A stretch of DNA of 64,000 bases from Thermosynechococcus sp. NK55a (GCF_000505665.1 NC_023033.1:1178001-1242000); one strand, 5' to 3'. Shown: positions 25,422 through 35,537, counted from the stretch's first letter. The notes: a model not told the origin generated them from the letters alone. A program made the numbers and translations.

Positions 25422-25853
25422 TTAATCTAGGGAATGAGAGGACAGTTCGAGGGGATGGTAGTCGCCACGCATGGCTAGATCGGGGCGGAGGCTTTGGGCA
25501 TGGCGTAGGTAGGCATGGTAAATCGGTTGATCTGGGTTGGGGGTGTTGAAGTAAATCAAGCAGCGGATACAGCGGGGTAGGTCTCCCTCTACGTGCATTT
25601 GCTGGACATCGAGGAGGGGAATGTTCCGCCAATGGGGGCATTCACGGGCGATCGCCGCCGGAAAAATCTGATCGAGGTCACGGGTGACAGAAAAGGTGAC
25701 ACTAATTACTTCCGATAAATCAAGGGCATTGCGCCGCTCAATCTCGCTGAGGAGTTCCAAAACCGCCTCACGGATTGCGGGAATTGAATTTTCAGTGGCG
25801 GTAGTTGCTCCACGAATTGCTCGGACGCGCCAGCCCACGGTGTGCTCCTCCAT
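25422..25853 (-). CDS. aroH: Chorismate mutase AroH type, copy 2 (native context)
   Basis: 143 residues from ATG 25853, the same protein as copy 1; three synonymous differences separate the genes. It lies 30 bp downstream of sppA on the same strand and is followed by the CBS gene. It should supply prephenate for aromatic amino acids and be driven by the sppA-side promoter. A TTG codon directly precedes the ATG in frame, but the ATG fits the family start. Confidence 0.93.
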   Translation of the reverse strand: MEEHTVGWRVRAIRGATTATENSIPAIREAVLELLSEIERRNALDLSEVISVTFSVTRDLDQIFPAAIARECPHWRNIPLLDVQQMHVEGDLPRCIRCLIYFNTPNPDQPIYHAYLRHAQSLRPDLAMRGDYHPLELSSHSLD

Positions 25854-25883
25854 CAAGACATCCGCAAGGGTACTGTATCCAGC

Positions 25884-26708
25884 TTAGGGGCGATAGAGCC
25901 ACAGGGGAAGCCCATTGGTGGTCATTTCAAATTCCAGCCAATCCAGACCCGCTTGCCACGGGAAAGGGAGGCGCTCCTGCTGACGGGGAAACAGCCGAGC
26001 CAAGGGAGACTTCGGTTCTTCGATGGTTTGCACCTTGGTTTTGTCGGGGTCAAGGCCGGCCAGTTCTGCCAGCCAGCGGCGGGCATCCTCCTCAGTACCC
26101 AAGCGATCTACCAGTCCCAAGGCAAGGGCCTGCTCACCCGTAAAGACACGGCCATCGGCAAAACTGCGCACCGTTTCCACATCGAGGTTGCGGCCTTCGG
26201 CCACGGTTTGGACAAATTGGTGATAGCTGGTGTCAATCAGGTCTTGCAGAATACGGATTTCCTCCTCCGTGAGGTCGCGATCAAAAGCCAGAATGTCCTT
26301 GTAGGGACCGGACTTGATCACCTTGAAGGAGACCCCCACCTTATCGAGGAGCCGTTGCAAATTGTTGCCCCGCAGGATGACGCCAATACTACCCGTAATG
26401 GTGCCGGGGTTGGCCATGATGTGCTGTGCCCCCATGCCGATATAGACTCCGCCGGAGGCCGAGATATTGCCAAAACTGGCCACGATTTTCATTTTCGACT
26501 GCAAGCGCTTGAGGGCAGCATAGATTTCTTGGGAGTCGCCTACGGTACCGCCGGGACTGTCAATGCGCACGAGCAGCGCTGGGTAGCCCCGTTCTTCAAT
26601 GGTTTTCAGGGCTTTGAGGACACGCCGGCGAGTACCTCCAGCGATCGCCCCCGTAATCTCGAGGCGGGCAATTTGACGACGGTAACCACGGGATAAGGGC
26701 CAAGGCAT
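25884..26708 (-). CDS. sppA: Signal peptide peptidase SppA (short form)
   Basis: 274 residues from ATG 26708; a GTG at 26744 would add twelve, but the family starts like MPWPLSRGYRRQIARLEI. The serine nucleophile is in SASGGVYIGMGA (about residue 85) and the catalytic Lys in KSGPYKDI (about 136). LLVRIDSPGGTVGDSQEIY and GSIGVI are further conserved blocks. SppA digests cleaved signal peptides at the membrane; cyanobacterial SppA forms are also linked to light acclimation. It heads the sppA-aroH-CBS string. Confidence 0.93.
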   Translation of the reverse strand: MPWPLSRGYRRQIARLEITGAIAGGTRRRVLKALKTIEERGYPALLVRIDSPGGTVGDSQEIYAALKRLQSKMKIVASFGNISASGGVYIGMGAQHIMANPGTITGSIGVILRGNNLQRLLDKVGVSFKVIKSGPYKDILAFDRDLTEEEIRILQDLIDTSYHQFVQTVAEGRNLDVETVRSFADGRVFTGEQALALGLVDRLGTEEDARRWLAELAGLDPDKTKVQTIEEPKSPLARLFPRQQERLPFPWQAGLDWLEFEMTTNGLPLWLYRP

Positions 26709-26768
26709 AGGCAACAAGTAGCTCAGCAAATCGTGACAATTCACTCGAATTTCTAATCTAGCAAGGTT

Positions 26769-27968
26769 CTAGGAGGGGGAGGGCGGTGCCTGCTTGACCA
26801 TTGCTGCTGAGAGTCCCTCTGTGCCGTTGCCGATATACCACAGAGCTGCTGCGGCTTCAGCATGGGTAACGGGTTTCTGGGGCTGCAGCAAGAGGGTTTC
26901 TCCCCAAACGCGGCGAATGTTCGAGAGATCCCCCGCGAGGTAGTCAGCAGCCACGGCATTGATGGCAGTGGGAGCAATCCGTTGACTGTCCTTGAAGCCC
27001 CATGTTTGCTGAATGCGATCAATCGTGCTGGGACTCAGCCGCCCCTGTTGATCGAGGGGAACTTTCCACTGCAATAGTGTTTCGCGGGTGAGGGGAGCTT
27101 CAGGGCGAAAGAGAGCACTGGTATCGCCAGTGAGGGAACTGGGCAAAAATCCTGCCATTGCCAGTCCTTGAATATAGGGAAAATCGGGATGATCAGGGGG
27201 AACATCTTGGAAAAGGGGTGTGTCATTGCGGCTGCCGAGGCGGATTTGCCGTGCGGGGCGATCAGCATAAAAGCGGTTGTAGGTAGTGACTAACCAGCGC
27301 ACAAACTGGCCACGACGGATGGGGATATTGGGTTGCAGGCGATCGCCGGTCGTGGGAAGCACCCCCAGTTCGGCTAAATCGCGAATGGCGGGTTGGAGGG
27401 GAGCGGGGGCCTGGTCGAGATCGGTAAAGACTTGGGGGGCGTTGGGGTTGGGTTGGGGAGCCCCTGTGGCCGTGGGGCGCTTGACGGGTGTGTAAGCCAC
27501 GGTGAACATTATCAGGTTATTTTCTGGCAGCGTGTTGATAGCGACATTCACTTCCAGTTCAGAATTGCGCCCCTTGAGGGTGATGGTATTATCAGTCACC
27601 TGTTGCTCCACCAGTTGCCAGCCCGATTGTTGAAATTGCTGACTATAGAATTGCTGGATGGCGATCGCCGGCGCTGCTACTTGCCAGCGGGTTACTGTAG
27701 TTTGGGGAGCTTCCGGCTGCGGTTGAGTGCTTAGGAGGGTGGCATTGGGAAACCGTAAATTTTCTGGCAGTGTTGCTGGGGCTGGCGCAGAGGGTATTGC
27801 TGTCGGGGATTGGCTTGCCCATTGGTCAGCATTGGGATCCGCAGCAAACCAATTTTGTAGCCCACTGCCCTCACAACTACTCAGAAGCAGGGCACTGAAG
27901 AATAAAATCCATCCCAATTGGCGCGATCGCTTCAACGTTCCTCGACCCTCAGCTAGATACTGTTTCAC
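26769..27968 (-). CDS. SLH-domain lipoprotein
   Basis: 399 residues from GTG 27968. The N terminus has a lipobox (LLLSSCEGSG, Cys near residue 32), so it should be lipidated. After a Pro/Ala-rich linker and a small alpha/beta domain (about 75-160), two or more S-layer-homology motifs occur (FTDLDQAPAPLQPAIRDLAE; FQDVPPDHPDFPYIQGLAMA; KPVTHAEAAAALWYIG). SLH domains bind peptidoglycan-linked polymers, so this protein probably tethers the envelope. Its start overlaps the end of the upstream SRPBCC gene by 20 bp. Confidence 0.85.
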   Translation of the reverse strand: MKQYLAEGRGTLKRSRQLGWILFFSALLLSSCEGSGLQNWFAADPNADQWASQSPTAIPSAPAPATLPENLRFPNATLLSTQPQPEAPQTTVTRWQVAAPAIAIQQFYSQQFQQSGWQLVEQQVTDNTITLKGRNSELEVNVAINTLPENNLIMFTVAYTPVKRPTATGAPQPNPNAPQVFTDLDQAPAPLQPAIRDLAELGVLPTTGDRLQPNIPIRRGQFVRWLVTTYNRFYADRPARQIRLGSRNDTPLFQDVPPDHPDFPYIQGLAMAGFLPSSLTGDTSALFRPEAPLTRETLLQWKVPLDQQGRLSPSTIDRIQQTWGFKDSQRIAPTAINAVAADYLAGDLSNIRRVWGETLLLQPQKPVTHAEAAAALWYIGNGTEGLSAAMVKQAPPSPS

Positions 27969-28335
27969 TCAGCACTGATTTCAGCCGCCATAGGAGGAAA
28001 GTCTGCCCCAACTCCAAAGGCAGCGGCGTCACCCCCTCAATACAGGACTGTACCCAGCCATCGCCCCAAGACCACTCCTGCCAGCCCTCAATGGCCTGGC
28101 GCAACACCAGTACAAGTCGCTCTGCTGTGAGTAGTTCCACGCGATGTTCCAGTTTTAACCACAGGAATTCACTGGTGAAGGTATCCCCCACTTGCAGGCG
28201 ATCGCCTGTCCTCTGGAGCTGTAGAGGCCACAACCACTGCCGCAGCTTGGCCGGCTGCGTCAAATGCTCCCGCAGTTGGTCTGTCGTGGCCGGCACCTCA
28301 ATACGCAAATAACTTGACTGAAATGTTCCCAGCAT
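27949..28335 (-). CDS. SRPBCC (START-like) fold small protein
   Basis: 128 residues from ATG 28335 (MLGTFQSSYLRIEVPATTDQ). The pattern of an N-terminal strand, a DQLREHLTQPAKLRQWLWP helix with Trp, then alternating strands (GDTFTSEFLWLKLEHRVELL) fits the SRPBCC ligand-binding fold. No catalytic residues can be assigned. It sits between speA (8 bp upstream) and the SLH gene (20-bp overlap), so all three likely share a transcript. Confidence 0.65.
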   Translation of the reverse strand: MLGTFQSSYLRIEVPATTDQLREHLTQPAKLRQWLWPLQLQRTGDRLQVGDTFTSEFLWLKLEHRVELLTAERLVLVLRQAIEGWQEWSWGDGWVQSCIEGVTPLPLELGQTFLLWRLKSVLSETVSS

Positions 28336-28343
28336 AGTGTTCC

Positions 28344-30278
28344 CTAGGAGCATAGGTAGGTGTAGCTGCGCAGACTCCGCTCATAGTTTTCTAGCAAGTG
28401 CTGCGCCTCGGCCAAGGTAATTTGTTCTTCCGCCAGCGCCGCCTCCGTGCGACAGCGAATTTTTTCCAGCAGAACATCCCCTTGGTACTGCACATAGCCG
28501 AGGACTTCTTGCATTGTATCGCCCCGCACCAAATGCTCAATTTCGTAGCCTTTGGGGGTTAGACGGATATGAACAGCATTCGTATCCCCAAAGAGATTGT
28601 GGAGATTGCCCATGATCTCTTGGTAGGCACCGTTGAGAAAAAGGCCAAGGTAGTAGGGTTCGCCCGGACGAAAGGGATGCAGTTCTAAGACTGATTTCAC
28701 ATCCCGCAGGTCAATGAACTGGTCAATTTTGCCGTCGCTGTCGCAGGTGAGATCCGCAAGAATGCCTCGTTCCGTGGGTTCTTCATCAAGGCGGTGGATC
28801 GGCATAATCGGAAACAGTTGATCGATCGCCCAGCTATCGGGCACCGACTGAAACACCGATAGATTGATGTAGTAAATCGAAGCCATGATTTTCTCAAGGT
28901 CTTCGAGATCGTCGGGCACATATTCCTGCTGGCGAGCAATGCCGAGGATCTTGGCACAACAGGCCCAAAAGAGACTTTCTGCCCGTGCCCGCTCCGGCAA
29001 ACTCAAATAGCCAAAGTTAAAGAGACTGATGGCTTCCCCCTTAAATTGCAGGGCGTCGTTGTAGGCCTCTTGGTAGTTGTTCTCATCAATTGTTTGGTAC
29101 GTGTCGTACAGGTTGCGGATGATGAGGTGCTCCTCGTCAGTGGCAGGCTCGGGGGTCATTTTGGGCACTTCACTGACCCCCAAGACATTGAAAATTAACA
29201 CCGATTGATGGGAGGCGATGGCACGACCACTCTCACTAATGAGGATCGGATCGGGGATGCCCCGCTGCCGACAGGCATCCTTAATGCCAGCCACGACGTC
29301 ACTGGCATAGTTTTGCATACTGTAGTTTTTTGAGGCATGGAAATTGGTTTTGGAGCCGTCGTAGTCCACCCCCAAGCCACCACCTACATCGAGGTACTGC
29401 ATATTGGCGCCAAGGCGGACCAGTTCACCGTAAATCTGCCCCGCCTCGCGAATCGCATCCTTGATGACGCTAATGGCAGAGATTTGCGAGCCAATGTGAA
29501 AGTGCAATAGTTGCAGAGAATTGAGCATCCTCGCTTCTCGCAGTTGCTCGACTGCCGCTAAAATCTCTGGCACCGTCAGACCAAACTTGGCGCGATCGCC
29601 CGCGGAGGTGCCCCAGCGCCCCACCCCTTGGGTACTGAGTTTTGCCCGCACACCCACAATCGGCTCAATGCCCAAGGCCTGACTAACAGCAATCACTTCC
29701 GCCACTTCTTCAGGCTGCTCAAGGACAATGATGGGGGTGTGGCCAAGGCGACGGGCCAGAATAGCCGTTTCAATGTAGCTGCGATCCTTATAGCCATTGC
29801 AGATCAGCAGTGCCCCTGGTGTATTCAGCATCGCCAAGGCAATCAGGAGTTCCGGTTTTGATCCCGCCTCTAGGCCAAACTGATGGGACTGACCAAAGCG
29901 CACGAGGGCTTCGATGATGTGGCGCTGTTGATTGCACTTGATGGGAAAGACCCCCTTGTAGGCTCCCTGATAGCCATAGCGGGCAATGGCTCGGGCAAAG
30001 CAGGCATTCAGTCGCTCAATGCGATCCTCAAGAATATCGGAAAACCGCAGCAGCAGGGGGAGGCTAATGTTGCGCTGTTGGAGCGCCTGTACCAGTTCAT
30101 AGAGATCCAACGACCCACCGCGATCGCCCTTGGGAGAGACAGTGACATGACCCGCAGCATTAATACCAAAGTAGGGTTCACCCCACCCCTGAATACGGTA
30201 GAGCTGCTCGCTATCCTCAATTGTCCAATTGCTGGTTTTCGTAACGGTCAATGCCATCGTGGGTGACACAGCAGCCAT
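28344..30278 (-). CDS. speA: Biosynthetic arginine decarboxylase
   Basis: 644 residues, the normal length for SpeA. The PLP-binding Lys is in GVFPIKCNQQRHIIE (about residue 114). HFHIGSQISAI and YLDVGGGLGVDYDGS form the cofactor pocket, and LTCDSDGKIDQFID carries the conserved Cys/Asp that completes the active site across the dimer. It converts arginine to agmatine for polyamine synthesis. ATG 30278, divergent from accC with a 147-bp shared upstream region. Confidence 0.96.
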   Translation of the reverse strand: MAAVSPTMALTVTKTSNWTIEDSEQLYRIQGWGEPYFGINAAGHVTVSPKGDRGGSLDLYELVQALQQRNISLPLLLRFSDILEDRIERLNACFARAIARYGYQGAYKGVFPIKCNQQRHIIEALVRFGQSHQFGLEAGSKPELLIALAMLNTPGALLICNGYKDRSYIETAILARRLGHTPIIVLEQPEEVAEVIAVSQALGIEPIVGVRAKLSTQGVGRWGTSAGDRAKFGLTVPEILAAVEQLREARMLNSLQLLHFHIGSQISAISVIKDAIREAGQIYGELVRLGANMQYLDVGGGLGVDYDGSKTNFHASKNYSMQNYASDVVAGIKDACRQRGIPDPILISESGRAIASHQSVLIFNVLGVSEVPKMTPEPATDEEHLIIRNLYDTYQTIDENNYQEAYNDALQFKGEAISLFNFGYLSLPERARAESLFWACCAKILGIARQQEYVPDDLEDLEKIMASIYYINLSVFQSVPDSWAIDQLFPIMPIHRLDEEPTERGILADLTCDSDGKIDQFIDLRDVKSVLELHPFRPGEPYYLGLFLNGAYQEIMGNLHNLFGDTNAVHIRLTPKGYEIEHLVRGDTMQEVLGYVQYQGDVLLEKIRCRTEAALAEEQITLAEAQHLLENYERSLRSYTYLCS

Positions 30279-30330
30279 AGTGCGCTCCCAAACAAAACCG
30301 TGCTGATCCTAACTTGTTTTTGCCAGTGGC

Positions 30331-30354
30331 ACCAATGCAATTACCAATGCAATT
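30331..30354. repeat. 12-bp tandem repeat between speA and accC
   Basis: ACCAATGCAATT occurs twice back to back at 30331-30342 and 30343-30354, in the divergent promoter region of speA and accC. It is a possible binding site or slippage product; no regulator can be named. Confidence 0.8.
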
Positions 30355-30425
30355 ATGGTCGGCTTTTCGGAAGCGTTCGGCTGGCATGGTAGCATTAGGG
30401 ATCGCTTCCCCTACCGTTAAGCGCC

Positions 30426-31787
30426 ATGGCCTTTACGAAGATTTTGATTGCCAATCGTGGCGAAATTGCCCTACGGATTCTGCGTACCTGCGAGGAACTG
30501 GGCATTGCAACGGTTGCTGTCTATTCCACGGTGGACCGCCATGCGCTGCACGTGCAATTGGCCGATGAGGCGGTGTGCATTGGCGAAGCCCCCAGTAGCC
30601 GCAGCTATCTCAATATTCCTAACATTATTGCTGCTGCCCTCACCCGCCATGTCTCAGCGATTCACCCCGGCTATGGCTTTTTGGCGGAAAATGCCCGCTT
30701 TGCTGAGATCTGCGCCGATCACAAAATTACATTTATTGGTCCGAGTCCCGCTGCCATGCGTGCCATGGGGGATAAATCCACCGCCAAAGCAACAATGCAA
30801 CGGGTGGGGGTGCCGACGATTCCCGGCAGTGAGGGACTGGTGCAGGATGAGGAAACGGCGCGGGCGATCGCCCGTAAAATTGGCTATCCCCTGATGATCA
30901 AAGCCACGGCTGGCGGAGGGGGTCGCGGGATGCGCTTGGTGCGTTCTGAGGAGGAGCTGGGGCGCTCGTTAAGTGCCGCCCAGGGAGAAGCGGAAGCTGC
31001 CTTTGGCAATGCCGGCGTCTATCTGGAGCGATTTATTGAAAATCCCCGCCACATTGAATTCCAAATTCTCGCGGATAGCTATGGCAATGTCATTCACCTA
31101 GGGGAGCGCGATTGCTCTGTACAACGGCGTCACCAAAAGCTCCTTGAGGAGGCCCCTAGCCCTGCCCTCACCCCAGAACTGCGCGCCAAGATGGGGGAAG
31201 CCGCTGTCACCGCTGCCAAGGCTATTAACTACGTCGGTGCTGGCACAATTGAATTTCTCCTTGACGGCCAAAACAACTTTTACTTTATGGAGATGAATAC
31301 CCGCATTCAGGTGGAGCACACCGTCACAGAAATGATTACGGGTCTCGATCTGATTGCGGAGCAAATTCGCATTGCCCAGGGGGAACCCCTCAGCTTGACC
31401 CAAGAGCAGGTTCAGTTGCAGGGACACGCCATTGAGTGCCGCATCAATGCCGAAGATCCAGAGCGTAATTTCCGTCCCCATCCGGGTCGCATTAGTGGCT
31501 ATTTGCCCCCTGGAGGGCCGGGGGTACGCATGGATTCCCATGTCTATACTGACTATGAAATCCCCCCCTACTATGATTCCCTCATTGGGAAGTTAGTTGT
31601 GTGGGGGAGCGATCGCCCCGCTGCCATTGCCCGCATGAAGCGTGCCCTCCGGGAATGTGCAATTATGGGGGTGCCGACCACCATTCCCTTTCATCAGCAG
31701 GTGATGGACACACCGGAGTTCCGCAGCGGTATTGTCTATACCAACTTTGTGGATAAGCTCATGACCACCTTGGGCTGGAATGTTTAA
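30426..31787 (+). CDS. accC: Acetyl-CoA carboxylase, biotin carboxylase subunit
   Basis: 453 residues. [20 protein letters not shown] opens the biotin carboxylase N-terminal domain. The ATP-grasp domain has [14 protein letters not shown] (glycine-rich loop), HIEFQILAD and [20 protein letters not shown]. The catalytic segment is [14 protein letters not shown]. It carboxylates biotin on AccB, the first half of malonyl-CoA formation. Its TAA stop shares one base with the murG ATG, so the two are translationally linked. Confidence 0.97.
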   Translation: MAFTKILIANRGEIALRILRTCEELGIATVAVYSTVDRHALHVQLADEAVCIGEAPSSRSYLNIPNIIAAALTRHVSAIHPGYGFLAENARFAEICADHKITFIGPSPAAMRAMGDKSTAKATMQRVGVPTIPGSEGLVQDEETARAIARKIGYPLMIKATAGGGGRGMRLVRSEEELGRSLSAAQGEAEAAFGNAGVYLERFIENPRHIEFQILADSYGNVIHLGERDCSVQRRHQKLLEEAPSPALTPELRAKMGEAAVTAAKAINYVGAGTIEFLLDGQNNFYFMEMNTRIQVEHTVTEMITGLDLIAEQIRIAQGEPLSLTQEQVQLQGHAIECRINAEDPERNFRPHPGRISGYLPPGGPGVRMDSHVYTDYEIPPYYDSLIGKLVVWGSDRPAAIARMKRALRECAIMGVPTTIPFHQQVMDTPEFRSGIVYTNFVDKLMTTLGWNV

Positions 31788-32857
31788 TGCTTAGGCAAAG
31801 GAAACTACTGATTGCAGCCAGTGGCACGGGGGGACATCTTTTTCCGGCGCTGGCGGTGGCAGAGGAGTTACCTGAATATGAGATCCATTGGTTGGGGGTG
31901 CGCGATCGCCTCGAAAACCAGCTTATTCCCCCCCATTACCCGCTACATAGGGTGAACTTTAGTGGACTGCAGAGCAAAACACCCTGGGCTAAGTTGCGCC
32001 CCCTCTGGCAATTTTGGGGCGCCTTTTGGCAAACCCGTCAGCTACTCAAGCAGGGAGACTTTCAGGGGGTGTTTACCACAGGGGGATACATTGCTGCCCC
32101 TGCCATTCTGGCCGCCCGCAGTTTGGGACGCGTGGCCATCCTCCATGAATCCAACGCCCTACCGGGCAAAGTCACCCGCTGGCTGGCGCCTTGGTGTACG
32201 TTGGTGGCCCTGGGGACCCCTGCGAGTTTGGCCTATCTCAAATCGAAACGCGTGAATCTACGGGTCACTGGCACACCGGTGCGTCCCGATATTCTCCATC
32301 CCGGCAACCTGGCGTTACCGATTCCCAAGGAGGTGCCCCTGATTTTAGTGATGGGAGGCAGTCAAGGGGCAGTGGCCATCAATCGCCTTGTACGGGCAAC
32401 TGTTCACCGCTGGCTCGAGGCCGGGGCTTGGGTCGTACATCTCACGGGCAACAATGATCTCGATGCTCACACTATTCAGCATCCCCACTATCTCGTCTTT
32501 CCCTTTTTTGAACCCATGGGACCTTTACTCCATCGCGCTGATATTGCGATTAGCCGAGCTGGCGCCAGTGCCCTAGCAGAACTCACGCTGACGGCAACCC
32601 CTGCCCTGTTGATTCCCTACCCCTATGCCGCTGAGGATCACCAAACGGTGAATGCCGAAGTGCTGGTCAGGGCCGGGGCGGCTGAGATGATTCCCCAAGC
32701 GGCATTGACGGGCGATCGCCTTGGACAGATCATTTTAGAATGGCTAGGGCAGCCGCAAAAATTACAAGCCATGGCAGAGAATGCCCGCCAATTGGCAATC
32801 TCCAACAGCAGTCAGCAGGTCGCTGATCTCATTCGTACGCTGATTCCCGCCCCCTAG
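31787..32857 (+). CDS. murG: MurG glycosyltransferase of peptidoglycan synthesis
   Basis: 356 residues. The GT-B fold is shown by [20 protein letters not shown] (donor loop), [29 protein letters not shown] and [13 protein letters not shown], with [21 protein letters not shown] and [12 protein letters not shown] in the UDP-GlcNAc-binding C-terminal half. It adds GlcNAc to lipid I at the inner face of the membrane to give lipid II. The start codon overlaps the accC stop by one base. Confidence 0.96.
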   Translation: MLRQRKLLIAASGTGGHLFPALAVAEELPEYEIHWLGVRDRLENQLIPPHYPLHRVNFSGLQSKTPWAKLRPLWQFWGAFWQTRQLLKQGDFQGVFTTGGYIAAPAILAARSLGRVAILHESNALPGKVTRWLAPWCTLVALGTPASLAYLKSKRVNLRVTGTPVRPDILHPGNLALPIPKEVPLILVMGGSQGAVAINRLVRATVHRWLEAGAWVVHLTGNNDLDAHTIQHPHYLVFPFFEPMGPLLHRADIAISRAGASALAELTLTATPALLIPYPYAAEDHQTVNAEVLVRAGAAEMIPQAALTGDRLGQIILEWLGQPQKLQAMAENARQLAISNSSQQVADLIRTLIPAP

Positions 32858-32867
32858 GAAACGTGCT

Positions 32868-33362
32868 ATGCCCATCCGTCTTCTCTTTGTTTGTCTTGGT
32901 AATATCTGTCGCTCCCCTGCTGCCGAAGGGATTATGAAGGACTTGGTGAAAAAGGCAGGTTTAGAGCATGAGATTCAGTGCGATTCCGCTGGCACCAGCA
33001 ACTTCCATGTGGGGGATCCACCGGATGCACGGATGGTCATGACGGCACGGCAACGGGAACTGCACTTGATCCACCGAGCCCGCCAATTTCATGCTGCTGA
33101 CTTTGAGGAATTTGATCTGATTTTGGCGATGGATCGGGAAAATTACTACGATATTTTGCGCCTTGATCCCGCGGGGAAATACCGCGATAAAGTGCGGCTG
33201 ATGTGTGATTTTTGCCGTCACCACGACGCGAAGGAAGTGCCCGACCCCTACTACGGCGGTCGTCAAGGGTTTGAGAAGGTGTTGGATCTGCTCACCGACG
33301 CCTGTGAAGGCCTACTGGAGTATCTCAAGGCCAACTATCCCCAACTACAGGAGCAGCATTGA
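32868..33362 (+). CDS. Low-molecular-weight protein tyrosine phosphatase
   Basis: 164 residues. The phosphate loop CLGNICRSP (C-x5-R) is at residues 9-17. The general acid Asp is in VPDPYYGG (about 127), and [17 protein letters not shown] follows the family. Bacterial relatives dephosphorylate tyrosine kinases that control exopolysaccharide export. Its stop overlaps the purM start (TGATG), and it follows murG by 10 bp, so it is part of the accC-murG-purM string. Confidence 0.94.
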   Translation: MPIRLLFVCLGNICRSPAAEGIMKDLVKKAGLEHEIQCDSAGTSNFHVGDPPDARMVMTARQRELHLIHRARQFHAADFEEFDLILAMDRENYYDILRLDPAGKYRDKVRLMCDFCRHHDAKEVPDPYYGGRQGFEKVLDLLTDACEGLLEYLKANYPQLQEQH

Positions 33363-34387
33363 TGGACTATCGCAGTGCCGGTGTTGATGTGGCCGCTGGC
33401 CGCGCTTTTGTTGAGCAGATTCGTCCCTTGGTGCAGCGAACCCAACGCCCTGAAGTGGTGGGACGACTGGGGGGGTTTGCTGGGCTGTGTCAAATTCCCA
33501 AGGGCTATCGTCAACCCCTTTTGGTCTCAGGAACTGATGGGGTGGGCACTAAGCTAAAACTGGCTCAAGCCCTCGATCGCCACAATACTGTTGGCATTGA
33601 TCTAGTGGCTATGTGCGTCAACGATGTTCTCACCTGTGGTGCTGAGCCACTCTTTTTCTTGGACTACATTGCCTGTGGCCGCCTGGCGTCAGAGATGATG
33701 ACCGCTGTGGTGGCGGGTATTGCCCAGGGGTGTGAAGCAGCCGGTTGTGCCCTTTTGGGGGGGGAGACAGCGGAAATGCCGGGATTCTATGCCGAAGGGG
33801 TCTATGACCTTGCGGGATTCTGTGTGGGTATCGTTGAGCAGGATCAGGTGCTAGATGGTACGCAGGTGCAGGTGGGGGATGTGGTCTTGGGATTGGCCAG
33901 CTCTGGGTTGCACAGTAATGGCTTTAGTCTGGTGCGCAAAATCGTCAGCGATCGCCAGCTCAGTTGGCAGGATACCCCCCTTGGCTCCACTTCCCTTGGC
34001 GAATTATGCCTAGAACCCACCCGTATTTATGTTCAGCCCATCCGCGCCGCCCTAAGCCAAGGGATTCCTATCCACGGCATGGCCCATATCACCGGCGGCG
34101 GTCTGCCTGAAAATTTGCCCCGCTGCTTGGGCGAAGGGCGATCGGCACAACTGGATCCACAGGCTTGGCCAATCCCGCCTCTGTTTCACTGGCTAGGGGA
34201 GATGGGAGAAGTCAGCTTGGGTGAACTCTTTAACACCTTCAATATGGGCATCGGGTACACCGTTGTTTTGCCGGCCTCAGCCGTTGCAGCGGCGCAGACC
34301 TGCTTTGCTAAGTGGGGGATTGAGAGTTGGCCGATTGGCACCGTTGTTGCAGGCACCGGTGAGGTGTTGGGATTACCTGCTGCCTAA
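33362..34387 (+). CDS. purM: Phosphoribosylformylglycinamidine cyclo-ligase
   Basis: 341 residues from ATG 33362. [13 protein letters not shown] is the typical start. ATP- and substrate-binding blocks include [50 protein letters not shown], and [13 protein letters not shown] near the C terminus. It closes the imidazole ring to give AIR in purine synthesis. The other purine genes here, purB and purD, are not linked to it. Confidence 0.97.
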   Translation: MDYRSAGVDVAAGRAFVEQIRPLVQRTQRPEVVGRLGGFAGLCQIPKGYRQPLLVSGTDGVGTKLKLAQALDRHNTVGIDLVAMCVNDVLTCGAEPLFFLDYIACGRLASEMMTAVVAGIAQGCEAAGCALLGGETAEMPGFYAEGVYDLAGFCVGIVEQDQVLDGTQVQVGDVVLGLASSGLHSNGFSLVRKIVSDRQLSWQDTPLGSTSLGELCLEPTRIYVQPIRAALSQGIPIHGMAHITGGGLPENLPRCLGEGRSAQLDPQAWPIPPLFHWLGEMGEVSLGELFNTFNMGIGYTVVLPASAVAAAQTCFAKWGIESWPIGTVVAGTGEVLGLPAA

Positions 34388-34478
34388 TTGATTCCCATTT
34401 GGCATTCAGCGTTTGGCTCACGCCTAAAAGACACGCCTAGAATAAAAGTGCTGGGTGCTATCAGGGACTGTGCGAAAA

Positions 34479-35153
34479 ATGATGGCTCATCTCCTCACCC
34501 TTGAAAGTGGCGATCGCCTAAGCCGCGAGGAATTTGAATACCGCTATAGGCGCTCTCCCCACATTAAGAAAGCTGAACTGATTAACGGAGTGGTGTTTGT
34601 GGCCTCCCCTGTACGCTACCGCCTGCATGGTGTGCCCCATAGTCAAATGATGGTCTGGGCAGGCAACTATTGCATCGCCATACCCCACCTCTTGATGGCT
34701 GACAATGCCACCGTCAGACTCGATGACAGGAATCAAGTACAGCCCGATATCATCTTGCGCCTGGAAGAATCAGCGGGGGGACAGTCGCGCATTAGTGCCG
34801 ATGACTACATCGAAGGGGCACCAGAACTAGTGATTGAAATTGCCTCTAGTCGTGCTGCCTATGATCTCCACGATAAGAAAGACCTCTATTGCCATTTTGG
34901 CGTTAAGGAATATCTAGTGTGGGTGGTCTCAGAACAGGCCTTCTACTGGTATCACCGCGAGCAGGGAAGCTATGTTCAGCAACAGCCCGATCGCGAGGGA
35001 GTGCTTCGCAGCCAAGAGTTTGGCGGCCTCTGGCTCAATTTGCCTGCCCTTTTGCAAGGGGATATGCAAAGGGTGATGCTAACATTGCAACAGGGACTGG
35101 CAAGAAGAAGCAATTTGGTTCGCGAGCCAGGGGGATACACAACGAGGGTCTGA
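34479..35153 (+). CDS. Uma2-family PD-(D/E)XK nuclease-like protein, intact
   Basis: 224 residues from ATG 34479 (34482 also possible). The fold is evident in KKAELINGVVFVASPV, NQVQPDIILRLEES (PD motif), YIEGAPELVIEIASSRAAYD (E-x-K-like core) and KKDLYCHFGVKEYLVWVV. Uma2 proteins are abundant in cyanobacteria; their biological role is not settled. This one is longer at the C terminus than many. It follows purM by 91 bp, and an intergenic stretch with short repeats lies after it. The broken relative is at 18973. Confidence 0.85.
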   Translation: MMAHLLTLESGDRLSREEFEYRYRRSPHIKKAELINGVVFVASPVRYRLHGVPHSQMMVWAGNYCIAIPHLLMADNATVRLDDRNQVQPDIILRLEESAGGQSRISADDYIEGAPELVIEIASSRAAYDLHDKKDLYCHFGVKEYLVWVVSEQAFYWYHREQGSYVQQQPDREGVLRSQEFGGLWLNLPALLQGDMQRVMLTLQQGLARRSNLVREPGGYTTRV

Positions 35154-35537
35154 TATTATCTGGCGATCGCCCCCCCTGGCGTGGACGTTGAGGAATATCT
35201 ACCGCCACGGCCTGAACTGGTCGAGCTAAACATTTCCTATATAGTGAACTTGCTATATAGTGAATAGTGAACTTGATATAGTGAGCTGACTTGAGCAGAT
35301 TTTTGATAGGCGCCACAGGAAAATATCCGTAATGAAGGGCAGATTTTGTATAAATTTTGTATGAATTTTCTATCAAGCAGCATCCTTGCAGATGACGGAG
35401 CAACTGTAGTCAATGCCTAGCAAATCGTCTAAACAGATAATAATCCCATATCTCCCTCTAGTTCCTCAGTGGTCAACTTTGGCATTCGCAGTACCTCGCC
35501 GCAACTCCGCTTAGTGAACTTCTACATGACGATTAGA
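35154..35537. other. 384-bp gap with short direct repeats
   Basis: No convincing gene. Around 35237-35290 the word TATAGTGA and variants recurs (TAGTGA at 35242, 35258, 35265 and 35279). At 35343-35375 an 11-bp unit, ATTTTGTATAA, repeats three times with small changes, a period close to one helical turn, as in bent DNA. It separates the Uma2 gene from the 3' end of the Mrp operon. No terminator with a clean stem and T tract was found. Confidence 0.5.

Larger units (their letters stand above)
24835..25860. repeat. 1026-bp direct repeat, copy 2 (right)
   Basis: Second copy of the segment at 22145-23170, identical except at 25515, 25839 and 25842. Its left end abuts foreign DNA and includes only the first six codons of the CapA gene (ATG at 24852, then cut off). 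Its right end continues into sppA, which is the native order, so this copy keeps the original upstream context of aroH. Confidence 0.97.

Noticed and set aside
35035-35403. 122-codon reverse-strand frame after the Uma2 gene
   Set aside because: It overlaps the Uma2 3' end and the repeat words, lacks a Shine-Dalgarno and has no domain-like pattern.
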